Positions 1 to 13,521 of a DNA stretch of 64,000 nucleotides are shown here, piece after piece. The translations under genes were made by a program, and so were the position numbers. Origin of the DNA: Acanthamoeba lenticulata (taxonomy: Eukaryota > Discosea > Longamoebia > Acanthamoebidae); contig NAVB01000358.1 of the NCBI GenBank assembly GCA_002179805.1, forward strand, positions 1 through 64,000. The letters are read 5' to 3'. The stretch's first letter is position 1. Every line of letters starts with the position of its first letter. Under the pieces are notes generated by a model. It had not been told where the DNA came from. It searched no databases and worked only from the letters and a program-made list of their open reading frames with translations.

Positions 1-503
1 AAACAAACAAATATTTGAAATCACGTACTGTCCTGATTCCTCCTGTGAGGCAGAAGGCCACCACAAAAACTCGCGTAGCATGCCACTGCTCGTGCGAGCC
101 CCATGCCCGTTTGGGCCGCGAAGCGCATGCGTTGAATTTGTCCTAAATGTGTATGAGCTAGCTTTGCTATAGGAGCTCATGGGGGCCTTTAAAGTGAAAG
201 AGTGCCCTCAGCTGAGAGGTCCTTTAGGCCTTTTATGTTGGAGATGCTCGTGTGGTGGTGTGGATTACGTTTGATCGGCTCGGACGACAAAAAGGAAAAA
301 GAAACATGTTTTTTTATCATTTTTTTGCGCGCGTTTTTTACGAGAGGTACTTCTTTGCGTGCGACTCGAGGGCCAGGCCACGAGAATGCGCCATCCGCTT
401 CGCAAAGTCAGGTCCCTTCATGCTTGCACGTAAGCCACCTAACACTAATATCGACGATTAATAGAAGCACAATAAACACAACATAAAATTTGAAAAACAA
501 AGG
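1..503. other. left-edge stretch without a recognised gene
   Basis: This AT-richer stretch lies downstream of the stop codon of the leftward DUF547/Rap-GAP gene. Short open frames exist (for example 202-486 on the plus strand), but they show no family motif, no splice-consistent neighbour and no codon bias like the genes nearby. It may hold the 3' UTR of the leftward gene or part of a gene outside the window. I see no tRNA or repeat in it. Confidence 0.4.
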
Positions 504-3110
504 TCAAGTACATTTTTTGAAGATAAATTCTCGTGCTTGTGGTCCTGGCGGCAAAAGTGGCGGGTTGGGTAAAGGTGGCCCATAATCAGGAACGTCTTCT
601 CTGGACGTTACACCAAACTTATACATTGTTTCACCATTTTCCTGCTTATAAGCTTGTACAACAAGGTAGACCTTGATTCATACAATGGTGAGCACATTAA
701 TAAATAAATAAATAAATAATTAAAGCAAAAAGGGTGATAAAAGTACCTGACTATATTTTGAAGTTATACATTGTGGCTGAAAAGGTGTAGTACCATCATG
801 GAACACAATGATCACAGCATCATTGCCAAGGTGTCGTTTGCGTTCAATTTGTTGTTTGTCCTTTTTAGAATAAGGCAACATTGTGCTCACATGGAACATG
901 ATTTCATGACTGGGTGGGGTGGGTATTTGATGTAAGTTCAAACAAAAGGGGAAAAAAGTAAAAGGATAGCATACTTGTCCCAAATGGTGAAGATAGAGTG
1001 GGTGCCTGTTTGGTTTTTTTCTGTATCCAGACCAGCTGCATATTGGTTCCAGCCTTGTAATCGCACCTGTAGGTGTATACCAGACAATGTCAGTGATCAT
1101 ACAGCCAAAGACTTAATGATGCAAAAGAACCTTTTGCCCCAAGAGGGCTAGAAACTGTTCATATTCTGGTGAAGAATCAACGTTGCCGAACATATCATCC
1201 TCATTAACCTGACCATCTTTATAATACAGTACACCAAACTTGTATTCGGTGTACAGCTGCGTTTATCACATTCACCAACAATGTGTTAGTCCACGACCTG
1301 AGTACATGACACAGAAGTAACATACCAGCGTTTCATCAAGTGCCAGCAGACTCTCAGAGAATTTAGGGTCATCAATCAGTGTGAGAGTACGCTTGTCAGC
1401 AAAGCTATACACAGCTCGGAGTGATTCGAACAGCTCCCTCTGTCCTGTTGCTGTTAATACGACTTGCGTGTCGGCCTGTTCCCCCCCCCCAATTGACCAC
1501 AAAGAGTCTGTCAGCATGTAGGTGATCCTGGAAGGATGAAAGAAAATTGTATACCTTGGCGGTGCGGACGAGCACACGATACTTCTTGAAGGGTTTGGTA
1601 CCCATCTTCTTGCGGGCTGCCGGCGATGTCGGGGGTTCGGAGCACAGTGCGTGCTCAGCGTCAAGATCCTGACGTGCAACACAGATGACGACCGCCCCCT
1701 CTTCTGAGTCCCTGCAGATGAAGTTCGAGTGCAGCCTGTTCGAGCGACGTGGCGTCATCTGTGAGTCCTGACGGAAAAAGCAGGAGCATGAAGAAGAGCA
1801 AGAACACTGAGTTTGATACCGGCCATGGAAGTGCGTGCGGTAGAGGTGGGTTTCGTTGCTGTTGATTTCTTGACCGAAGAGGCGGAGGGCAGCGGTGCGC
1901 TCGGGACCCAACTCGCGCCGGAAGCTAGGGCAAGGCAGGATGAGGGGGGTCTTGTCGCCCACGACACCCAATACAGGGCGCTCCCACGCGTTGAGGTCAA
2001 AGTTCCAGTGGCCACAGCGCACCTGCCCCCCCCCCCAAATACGCCTTAGAGAGAGGGCGGAAAGAAATCGAATCTCACGGCGAGGCGCCCTACCTCGTAA
2101 TGAAGATCGCTGAGACACGAGATTATGCCAGCTCGAAGCGACGAATCGCGCAAGTACGGCAGGATCCACTTCAGCAGGTCCTTGTCACTCGCGCCAAAGT
2201 CATCGTGGAACCACCCGAACGTCCGTGCGATCAACACTTGGCGTGCTTCTGTTGTTTTGTTGTCGTTTTGTTGTTTTGTTGTTTTGTTTGAGGATTGTGG
2301 CGGAGGGGACGTATTGGGCTTTGGTGAAAAGGGGGAGGGGGGGGTCATAGACGGAGCAGCGCCAAAGGAGTACCAAATACAACAGAGGTGGTCTCGGCCA
2401 CGTAATCTTCAGTGGCCACCGTGAGCTCCTTGTCGATATCGATGCTAAGACCACTCGCGCTCGAAGGTCCAGGCGCCTTGTCGACAGAAACCAGGTGCGA
2501 GTAGCGAGCAACGACGGGCGAGTCAGCGGAGAGGGCGTAAGGCCGTGTCGGATAGACTCGCAGGCGCGAGCAGGATCGAGTGCCGCAGACCAACGCAAAG
2601 TGGACTCGGGGGTCGAGGTCATGCAACGTCCACTCCAGTCGCGGATCGGACTTGGAGAAACGGCGGACGGCCACGCCAGGAGGCTTGCGATTTCCCCTTT
2701 TAGGTATATATTTAAAAAATAAAGGGTATAAATAAATAAAAAATTACCGCCCCGTTAATTGGCTATAAAGAGTATTCATAAACTGCATGCCATGGAGAGA
2801 AGTGTGTGCCTGAGAATGCCGTGCTTGATGTCGTAGAGCGAGTAGCGGTGGCCAGCAATAATGTAGGCGAGTTCATCAAAGAAGGCGGCCCGTTCGCTTG
2901 GTGTGGAGGGTGAGCCCAAGATAGCGAGTGCATGCAGGGCGATGCCATTGTAGACATTGATGAAGAACGCCTTCCGCTGCGGCTCGCTGAGGCCGCTCAA
3001 ATTCATGGTCTGCAACTCGAGCACGGCGTTGGTGTAGTTGTGGAAGTCGACCGACCTGGCCAGCCTGCCATCGCCGGCAACAAAGGCGCCCTTTGTAAGA
3101 CCACAACAGC
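504..3110 (-). CDS. DUF547 domain protein with C-terminal Rap/Ran-GAP domain (5' end unresolved)
   Basis: Read leftwards, the first recognisable exon (about 3110-2800) carries the DUF547 core: [16 protein letters not shown], then [14 protein letters not shown]. The next exon has [15 protein letters not shown], and another has [17 protein letters not shown]. At about 1990 comes NFDLNAWE, matching the closing asparagine-containing element of the domain. The C-terminal half is a Rap/Ran-GAP domain: [12 protein letters not shown] with DDMFGN (about 1250-1170), then [20 protein letters not shown] and [14 protein letters not shown] (about 900-780), then [15 protein letters not shown] (about 580). 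The asparagine of GND is the expected catalytic Asn thumb that drives GTP hydrolysis on Rap-type small GTPases. The stop is TGA at 504-506. No in-frame ATG precedes the DUF547 exon within 150 bases, and a TATG/TA repeat follows, so an upstream exon is missing from this model. DUF547 has no established biochemical role. Confidence 0.75.
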
Positions 3111-3125
3111 TGATCTGTATCTGAT

Positions 3126-3192
3126 ATGTATGTATGTATGTAGGTAGGTATGTATGTATAAAAAAAGGTGTGTATATATATATATATATAAA
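3126..3192. repeat. TATG/TAGG and TA simple repeat
   Basis: A run of TATG and TAGG tetranucleotides (3126-3159) is followed by an alternating TA tract (3173-3192). It lies between the DUF547/Rap-GAP gene and the omega-amidase gene, which point away from each other, so it is probably part of their shared promoter or an intron of the leftward gene. Confidence 0.85.
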
Positions 3193-3249
3193 TATAAATA
3201 TGGGAATTAAAAAATGAAATGAAATGAATCTCTTTTCTTCTGCGTTGAG

Positions 3250-4561
3250 ATGTTGCGTCAAGTGGGCACGAACGGGGTTGGGCGCTTGTTGAGTGGGCGA
3301 GCAGCTGTGCGTGGTGCTGCAACGATGGCAGGAGGAGCCAAGGCGTTGGAGGGGAAGGTGCAGGTGGCCTTGATTCAGCTGCACAGTGAGTCAATCAATC
3401 CCGAGGAGAACCAAGCAAAGGCTGAAGCCTTGGTCCGAGAAGCCGCCGGCAAGGGTGCCCAGTTCATCCTTCTTCCTGAGCTTTACAGGTGCGTCGTCAC
3501 TCGTCAAGATTCGTGCATTTCAGCGTGTAATCAACAGCTTGCAGGACAATGCTGCCACGAGAGCTGATGCCCAAGTACGCCGAGCCCATCCCTGGTGGGT
3601 CCACAGCAAGGCGATGGGCGGGCCTCGCCAAGGAGCTGGACGTGTGGCTGCTCGGTGGTTCCTTGGTAGAGCCCGACGAGGACCACCCGGGCAAGCTCTA
3701 CAACACAGCCGTCCTCTTCACCAATAAGGGTTCCTTCGCCGCACCACCGCCGCTTCTCCTAGCCCTCAACTCACATGAACATATTTATTGCTCTTGCAGG
3801 CGACCTCGCCGCCAAATACCGCAAGATCCACCTCTTCGATGTCTGCGTCCCAGGCGTCGTCGACTTTCAAGAGTCAGCCCTGATCTCATCTGGCGAGCAG
3901 GTAGGCCTCGCCCCTTCCTCTAGATGAACACGATCGCTGTCGGTTGCATGACTCTTTATCTTCTCCATCGTGGACAAAGACCGCCACGGTCGCGTCGCCC
4001 TTCGGCCGGCTGGGTCTCTCTGTGTGCTACGACCTCCGCTTCCCCGAGCTCTTCCGTGCCCTTGCGAAAGAGGGCATGGACATCCTTTGCCTGCCCGCCG
4101 CCTTCAAGTACGCTGTGTTCCAGCTCCGCTCGTGCACACTTGCTCGCTCCAATGAGCGACACGCTCGCGCTTTGGCGGCAGCTGCGCGATGATCTCATCT
4201 GGCACACCTTTCAGCTACGGGACGGGCCAAAAGCACTGGCTTCACTTGCTCAAAGCGCGAGCAATCGAGAACCAGTGCTTCGTGTTGGCGCCCAATCAGG
4301 TTGGCACGGCGCCCAACAACTTCAAGTCATGGGGCCACTCCCTCATCCTCGACCCTTGGGGCGACGTACGTCATCCTGTTCGTCCACACAATAGGCAGAT
4401 CTTGGTCTTATGCTGATACACCACGTTTGCTTCAGGTGGTGGCTGAAGGTGGCGACGGGGAAGAGGTTGTGTGCGGCACTCTGGATCTATCCCTCCTGCA
4501 CAAATACCGCCAGGCGCTGCCCTCGCTCAAGCACATCCGGAAAGACATTTTTCACGTGTAA
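3250..4561 (+). CDS. NIT2: Carbon-nitrogen hydrolase, omega-amidase (NIT2) type
   Basis: About six exons encode a nitrilase-superfamily amidase. The Glu-Lys-Cys triad is visible: Glu in FILLPELY (about 3466-3485), Lys in YRKIHLFDV (about 3820), and the nucleophilic Cys in SVCYDLRFPEL (about 4020). The exon after that has YGTGQKHWLHLLKARAIENQ, followed by the family's NFKSWGHSLILDPWG segment; the last exon ends KDIFHV at the stop TAA 4559-4561. Family members deaminate omega-amidic keto acids such as alpha-ketoglutaramate, or deaminated glutathione (the NIT1 branch), which I cannot fully exclude. The first 25 residues are Arg-rich and free of acidic residues, like a mitochondrial targeting peptide; a second ATG at 3325 would give a cytosolic form. 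Introns start GTGCGT or GTACGT. Confidence 0.85.
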
Positions 4562-4688
4562 GGAAGCCTTTGAGCCAACTCAGGCTACCATAGGCCTGCA
4601 AGTTTAAAAAGCAACACAGAGCGAAGGAATAGAGAGAGAAACAAGGCTACTGTATTGAATAAGGGGCTGGGCAGGGGCGACAACTTGC

Positions 4689-6948
<2,260 letters not shown>

Positions 6949-7006
6949 GGCGGACCCAATACTTGTGTTGTTGGCCCAAAAGAGAGATAAAGCAAAGAAA
7001 AGATCA

Positions 7007-8844
7007 CTAATACGCAGACTCGGCCTCGCCCGCCTCCACCTCTTCGTCCTCGGTCTTCTCCCCGTGCTGGCCAAGCTCTTCCTCGTTGAGTTCCTCGAAA
7101 TTGTCCACGGCCCACATGGCGAGATGACCCTCGGTCACAAAGTAGAGGTCGCGCTTGTCGTAGGGCGCCTGCAGGATGTGCCGCTTGAAGCAGAGGTGGA
7201 ACCGGTTTCCTGTTCGCAGCGCGTCTCGTGGCGTCAGTTTGGTCCACCCATGTCGAGATGACGTGTGCAAAGGGCTGTTACCAGGCACGCCCCACAGCTG
7301 GGCGTAGTCGCGAGCCAGGCCAGTGATCTGGTCCGAGCCCTCCTCGCGCACGGGCGTGTAGAGGGTCTTCACGCAGTGGCTCTTCCGATTGAACGCCCTC
7401 AGGGTGTAGGGCGTGATCTTCATGTGCTTTCCTGTCGAGCGCTCCCCGCACCTACATGAGCTCTCCAGGAGCGTTCATGGGGCTGCGCTTGGAGGACATG
7501 GTACCGAGAACGACGGACTTGCCCGCAAAGACCGGGATCGGGTTGGCCAACGCGCGGTAGATAGCCGAGATGATGGCCAGGGTGGACTCACCGGGCTCCT
7601 CGCCCTCACCACACTTGACTGCGAACTCGTCCTACAGCAGGTTGAGACCGCGCATAAGTAAGACGACCAAGAAAGGGAAGATTCACGGGGAGCATACGTT
7701 GGAGAAGAAGATGAAAGCCTCGTCGTGGAGCAGCCCCTTTAACTCCTGGCGGAGGTGCTTGATGATGAGGCCCGTGATCTGTACACCCACACGTGCGATC
7801 ACAATGAGACAAGATGCTCGTAACGGGCTGCGCTGTGCTGGCTCGTCTGGGCCGCACCATCTTCTGAATTTTGCTGTTGTGCTTCGCGTTGAGGCTTCCA
7901 AACACCATCTGCCGGAAGTGCTTCGACTTGATCAGCGCCGGGTGGACGCCGAGTTTCTCCAAGAGGCTGTCCGTTTGCGTGTCAGTCAGACATACCACGC
8001 TGTTGTCGCGACCCAACTGTGGGCGACATGACCGTGACCACGCGCGTACCCAGCCCAAGAGCCCGTGAGTTGGTTCTCGTCGTCAAACAGCAGCATCGTC
8101 GTGAAGTTGGCCGAGGTCAGATCGACCGAGAGGAGCCACTCGTCGCCGTTCAGGTGGAAACGCTGTCGATCAGCGATGGACAGCTTCATGTCCGCCGGCT
8201 TAAACTCAGACCAACTGACCTCGCCAAAGCCACGTCACAAGAGCGCCACGCTTGAGCTCAACTACGAGGACATGAGAAACGTGGCGAAGCTGGACGCACC
8301 ACTTGTGTGCGTTGGACTCTCGGATGGCCGCTACGATGGAGGCCAAAGCCGACATCTTGTAGTTCCTCACTTTCTTGTGCTTCTGCTCCTCTTCCACCAG
8401 CCATCGCTCCAGCTGGAGCGATAACACAACAGCAGAACGTGAAGCGTCAGTCGGCGTTCTTTGCGATCGTGAGTTGAAGACCATCGAGAGGGCTCACCTC
8501 CACAAAAGAGTCCACCAAGCTCCAAATGTTGGCGTATTGCTTGGACTGTGCCTGAGTGGCGGTTATGAAGTCTCAACAACCTGCAACGCACACGTTCTGG
8601 GACCAAGCAAAGGGATCGGCCAAGCAAAAGGGTACCAGGCTGGAAAGGTAGTAGTGTGCCTCCGACGTCTTGGGCACCGGTGTCTTGTAAAGCTTTTCAA
8701 ACTCAGCCCACCTGAGCGCGAGCAGAACGGGTGAGCCAGCCGCAGCTTGCATAACCCAAGGGCGCGGTGTACTGTTGGGGCATCGCTCGCCCACTTGCCG
8801 AAGCCTCCATCATGTTGTGTGTTGCTGTTTGCCTGCTTGCCCAT
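7007..8844 (-). CDS. Conserved-looking protein of unknown function, multi-exon
   Basis: Several exons on the minus strand share the gene codon bias and are joined by plausible splice sites. In order they show RWAEFEKLYKTPVPKTSEAH (about 8720), QAQSKQYANIWSLVDSFVE, LERWLVEEEQKHKKVRNYK, EWLLSVDLTSANFTTMLLFD (about 8130), HFRQMVFGSLNAKHNSKIQK (about 7880), GESTLAIISAIYRALANPIP and SPMNAPGEL. The last exon has KRDLYFVTEGHLAMWAVDN and an acidic tail ending EAESAY at 7007. I do not recognise the family. The mix of well-ordered motifs argues that it is a real globular protein. My loose impression is of uncharacterised proteins seen in protists and giant DNA viruses, which I cannot check. The start is uncertain; 8844 is the most upstream ATG that fits. 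Confidence 0.55.
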
Positions 8845-8954
8845 GAAAATCGGTATTTTTATTGTGTGCTTGAGAAATTACCGTGAATTATTTTCCCACT
8901 CGTTGTCCTGCCTGGCAACTAGGGACAACTTGTTGGCTCCGCTGCCTGGCGGCC

Positions 8955-10652
8955 TCACACCAGGCGCGCTACGATGTCGGTCATGCTGACGACCCACCAG
9001 GGATGGCGCTGTGCATCGACAATAAACACACGATGGACTCTCTCCCTGTAGAGTCGTTCACGGACACACACACACGCGTGAGTTCGTCACTTTGGCGTCC
9101 TCGTGCGCCAGGGCTGCATCACACCTGGTCATCAGTTCTGCGACCTTGGCCACAGTTGTCTCAGGCGAGCAACACACGGGCGCGCGGCCGGTTTGCTGCA
9201 TCGCAAACATCGGACATACGATAGCGTCAGCAAGTGACGCGCTAGACAGGCCGCCTCAGCGCAGGAAACACACCGTTTTTACTACCTCTTGAACAAACTC
9301 GAGCACCGTCTTATCGACGAACTGGCGAAAGGCCTCCACAGTGATTCCCTGTTCACGTCAAGTGACCAAACCTCTTGTCAGTTGACAAAGCGGCTGGGAG
9401 GCCCAAGATTAACAAGAAAGGAAGACCGCACCCGCAGGTCAGAGGCCGAGAAGCAGCTGCAAAGGGCCCAGTTGTCGTCAACGATCGCCACGCCGCTGAC
9501 CCTGTAGAGGATGAAGAACGTTGTCAGAGATCGTCCCATATCGGGAACAGCGCTGGCGCACCTGTTGTTGTGGAGCAGCCTCAAGGCATCAGAGCACGAA
9601 GTCTTGAAGTGAACTGTCACGCACGGATGCAGGAGGCCAAGCTCCTTGAGCGTCCCCTTTGACTGGCCCATGTCCAGCCGCAAAAGACGTCAGAATAAGA
9701 GCGTAACGGGATCACTATCATCAAGGTAGGGCAGTACCAGACTGGGGAAGAGCGCTGAATGGCGCGCGTAGAACGTGATCAAGTCGGTCTGGGTTAGCAC
9801 ATCGGCCACGCGATCTTCATCATCCAGCACGGCCACTCTGAGGGTGAGGCGCACGACATGGAGGCCAACCGTCAATGAGGAACTTTGTAGAGAAGAGGAG
9901 GATGAAGAGGGCATCGATGTGCCTGTGGGGAACAGAGCGTGGGAGAGGCTCGCGGAGGGCCAGCACGACCGAGGCCACGGTGTCGCGTCGGCGCACGATG
10001 ATCGGATGGCTCCCCGTGGCAAAGCCTGAACAAAACATGAGCAAACTAAGTTCAAACCAAGAGCCGCAATCATGGGCAGGGGGAGCGGGAGGATGGCCAT
10101 ACGGGCCACGTCGCTGATGGAGGTGCGGAAAAACTCTTTGGCGTCCTCGACCTCGCTGCCGCCGAGCCGGCTGGCCAGCCCAAGGCCGCCCTGCGAAGCG
10201 CGTGAGCGTGAGGCCGGGGGCGAAACCATGAAGTGGCTTGGCGTACCTGCATATGCCACAAGAGGTAGGCGAGGATGTCCAGGACGTCCACAAAGCCATC
10301 GAACGTGTCCCTGAGAGAATGCGTAAGCGTGAAGAAAAATAGCCAGAAGAGAACAGCGTACAAGTCTACTCTATGATCTTTGTGACGTCCACTCGAATCA
10401 ACTACGGCCACCGAAAGGATGTTGTGGTTCTTCAGCAACTGCAGGGAGAAGAGGCGATAAGGCTCCACGTTTGGGTCATGAACTGTTCGTTTGCCAACAA
10501 ACCTGGAGGGTTTCCTCTACTGTGGCATTGCGGTCCACCATGACGGGTAGCCCTCGGAGCGCCCGCTGAGATTTGAGAGCGAGGAGGTGCTTCACTTTTG
10601 TCGTTTGCGTCAACTCAAGCCAGTCCCGGTCGTCCACTGCATGTTTTGCCAT
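8955..10652 (-). CDS. Four-CBS-domain protein, AMPK-gamma/SNF4-like
   Basis: At least seven exons encode repeated CBS motifs. The first block has LKSQRALRGLPVMVDRNATV (about 10560), then NHNILSVAVVDSSGR (about 10420) and FDGFVDVLDILAYLLWH (about 10290). A second is HPIIVRRRDTVASVVLALRE plus RVAVLDDEDRVADVLTQTD (about 9830). A third is ALRLLHNNRCASAVPD with SGVAIVDDNW (about 9500). The last is VHRVFIVDAQRHPWWVVSMT, ending TDIVARLV at TGA 8955-8957. CBS pairs bind adenine nucleotides; in AMPK gamma they sense AMP and control the kinase alpha subunit. The FVD-x-LDI and final SxTDIV signatures suit the gamma subunit, but other CBS proteins share them. The chosen start MAKHAVDDRDW is the first in-frame ATG; earlier frames are closed. 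Confidence 0.7.
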
Positions 10653-11128
10653 AACGCTCTCCACTGGGGCTTGCAGCAATTCACTTCAACCAGCCAAGTG
10701 CTAAGAGCGATAGACCTCCATCACTCAATCGCGTTAGCCGACTTGGTGGCGACCGACAGTCAAGACCACGCCGACATGTCGAGGGTACTCCTGTCAGGGC
10801 GCCATCACCATCATGGAATTGGTTAAAGAAACAACCATTTTCTTCCGATTATTTCGTTTTCGCGCCCGGGCAGCGGACTTGAATCTGCCGACCATCTGCA
10901 CTGACAATACGGCAAGCAAATGGGGCACGCTGGAAAGGGTGGCGGGCGCATGTTTGTGAGTACGTTACTGCCTCCTTGGTGCCGTCAATGTGTCTCCATT
11001 TCGGAGAATTGCGCGCAGGCCGGTAGAGTTAGCGGCCATTTGGAACATTTTGCCGATAGGGCTTGTGGCAGCACCTCCAAGTGTATTCTTCTCTTGACTG
11101 AGAATCACTAATTTTGCTGTCCATTACA
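10653..11128. promoter_or_regulatory. intergenic region between divergent genes
   Basis: This 476-base gap holds the promoters of the leftward CBS gene and the rightward mS23-like gene. Around 10866-10950 a minus-strand segment has a seven-base complementary end pair and a TTCAAGT loop reminiscent of a tRNA, but the arms do not fold properly. No other structure or gene is evident. Confidence 0.4.
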
Positions 11129-13408
11129 ATGTGCCGTTCAGATGCGGCCCGCATTCATGGACGCAAGTCCAACTTCTCCTTCCTTGAATACATGAAGGCG
11201 GAGGTTCGTCTGTTCCATGTCTTTCTGAACTCTAGACCTTGCATCACAACAAGCCCCCCTTCCCTCTTCCCAGGTGCGCGCCAGCGAGTGCGCCGTCCCG
11301 CCGTGGATGCCGGACGTGCTGGTCAGCCCACCCCTCACCATTCCCAACGTTCCTCACCCTGGTGCGTTCTTGCCCGCCAAGCTTCGTCCCATGGTTTGCG
11401 CCTTGCGCCCAGTGCCTTGGACTGACCTTGGCATGACCGACTGCGCGACGGTGGCGGCCAGGCCTCATTACCTACCCCGAGGACAAGCTCCGCCAGGTGT
11501 GGTTCGACCGCCACCCCGAGGCCATCAACATTCAGCTCAAGACCGTCTACGTCGGCGAGCACAGGTCACGCTCTTCACCTCCCCCCTCCTCCTCTCTGGC
11601 GCGGGTCGACACCTGGCTGACTCCACAATAATAATTTGGCGGCGTATGCAGGTACTGGCAGCACCCAGTCACGTCCTTTGTGCACCGACAGAGCAAGCTC
11701 ATCGAGAAGGGCTACACTGAGGAGCAGGCCTACGAAATGGTTGAAGCTGAGGACAAGAAAGGTCTCCAACAGTTGCTGGCCTCTCCTGGTGGCACCAGAA
11801 AGCAAAAACAAAGCCTGATATGCGGTGGTGTGGGTTCCCAGATGCGCGCTACCGCGAGCTGGAGCGCATGATGGCCATCGAGCAGGCCAAGGAGCTCGGC
11901 TTTGAGGATCTCGAGACGGCGCGTGACCTTCTCGCCCCGCCCGATCTGTCCAAGGCCCGCGAGTACGGCCACCTTTGCCCTGCCCGCCGTGGCCGCAACG
12001 TGGGCCAAACAAAAACTTACAAAACAACAAAAACAAAAACAATATTAATAAAATGGCAGGCGTATGCTGGAGGAGCTGGTCGACGTGCTCAAGGCCAAGG
12101 GCATCCCCGCGGTGCTCCCGGAGCTGCTGCCCAAGGGCATGAAGTGGCGTGACCTTCTCGCCTTCATCCAGAAGAATCCCCGTAAGCTCCCTTTCGCCTT
12201 TCTTGTTTCGATTCTTCTCCGGCTGAATTGTTTACATCATTTCCCGTGCGTCGCCATCAGAAAACGCACACTTCTTCAACCTGGACTTCTTGGCCACCCA
12301 CGCCATCCTGACGGGGGTGCGTAAACATTTTAATAATAATTCAATAATTTATGGGATGATCTCGCTCGATTACTGATGACCAACAATCACAGAGCGTTGA
12401 GCTGGCCGACGCTTACAAATGGATCTTTGAGGGAGACTCGGTATACCCCCTCCTCTGCGCTTGCGTGTTCGATGGCCTCTTTAAATGCTCATCGCGCACG
12501 TGACGACAGATGGAGGACATCGAGACGCCGGAGGAGAAGGAGGAGATCGAGTCCTTCCTGCAATTCACTGGCGTGGAACTTGAGCCAGAGCATGAGGACG
12601 AGCAGCCCGAGGACGGCACTTCGGATGACCACGTGGTCAATATCTCTGAGCTCGTGGACACGACTGCCATCGTACGATATCGACCCTCAAGCTCGCTGCG
12701 TGCGTGAGCGCGGCCTTTTCTCATTTTGCGGGAGCGGGCGATTGGCAATGTAGGACACTATGGCCGATCAGGCAGGAGAGACCCTCATGGGGGCGACAAT
12801 CGAGGAGCCGGATGAGTACTTTGCCGCCGACGACGTGACTCTCCGCCAAGAGAAGAGCGACGAGGGCGATGAAGAAATTGACGCGGAGGCTGGTACAGAG
12901 GATGAAGACGATTTGCGCAGCCCGAGCATGGACAGCGATTCGGCCTTGGATGACATAGAGTTGGACGAAGAGGGCAACAGCCCGATCTTGGGCAAGATCA
13001 GCCGCGAGGCAGAGGAGGCCGCCCGTGCCGAGCGCGCCGCCATGGTGGCCCAGGCCAGGGAAGAAGGCGAGAAGTACGCACGCTCATTATATTTGATATT
13101 GGTGATTAATTTCTAATAATTCATAATTAATTTGGAAATGGGTTGCGCACAGGTTAAAGAAGATCTTGAGCCGGATCGAGAAGGTGTACCGCCCGGATCA
13201 GTTCCCGGTCCTCGCTGACAGCAACATGGTGTGGGCCAACCTGGTGGACCTGCTCGCCCTCCGTCCCAAGACACCCGACGTGAAGCTCGCTCAGCAGGCC
13301 GATTTGTCGTCATCGTCCTCGTCGTCATCGTCCTCTTCTTCCTCCACGGCGCGCCGTGCTCCATCCACTCCCGTCAGCGCCAAGGGCAAGGAGAAGGAAA
13401 TCGCGTAA
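11129..13408 (+). CDS. Probable mitochondrial small-subunit ribosomal protein mS23-like, with long acidic extension
   Basis: About ten exons. The N-terminal part has NFSFLEYMKAEVRASECAVP, then ITYPEDKLRQVWFDRHPEA (about 11470) and SFVHRQSKLIEKGYTEEQA (about 11690). This order, a proline-rich lead-in, a charged P-E-D-x-L-R segment and an F-V-x-x-Q-x-x-L-x-x-x-G-x-T-E-E helix, resembles mS23 of mitoribosomes. The rest is longer than a usual mS23: helical exons with LGFEDLETARDLL, LEELVDVLKAKGIPAVLPEL and NAHFFNLDFLATHAILTG, a strongly acidic section (12510-13080), KILSRIEKVYRPDQF and a serine run (about 13306-13345) before the stop at 13406-13408. The start ATG at 11129 precedes MCRSDAARIHGRK; the protein could also belong to an amoeba-specific family. 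Confidence 0.45.
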
Positions 13409-13521
13409 AAAACACTTCGTGCTTTTGTCGACAAGAATTGAATAGAAAAAAGAACAAAAAAATAAGACAACACAGCAAAATCTGGCGTGTGTAGCAGAGA
13501 TTGAGAAGAATCAACGAGAAG

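Noticed and set aside
10866..10950. tRNA-like segment on the minus strand
   Set aside because: There is a seven-base terminal pairing and a TTCAAGT loop, but the T-stem does not pair properly, the A box is absent and no D-arm forms.
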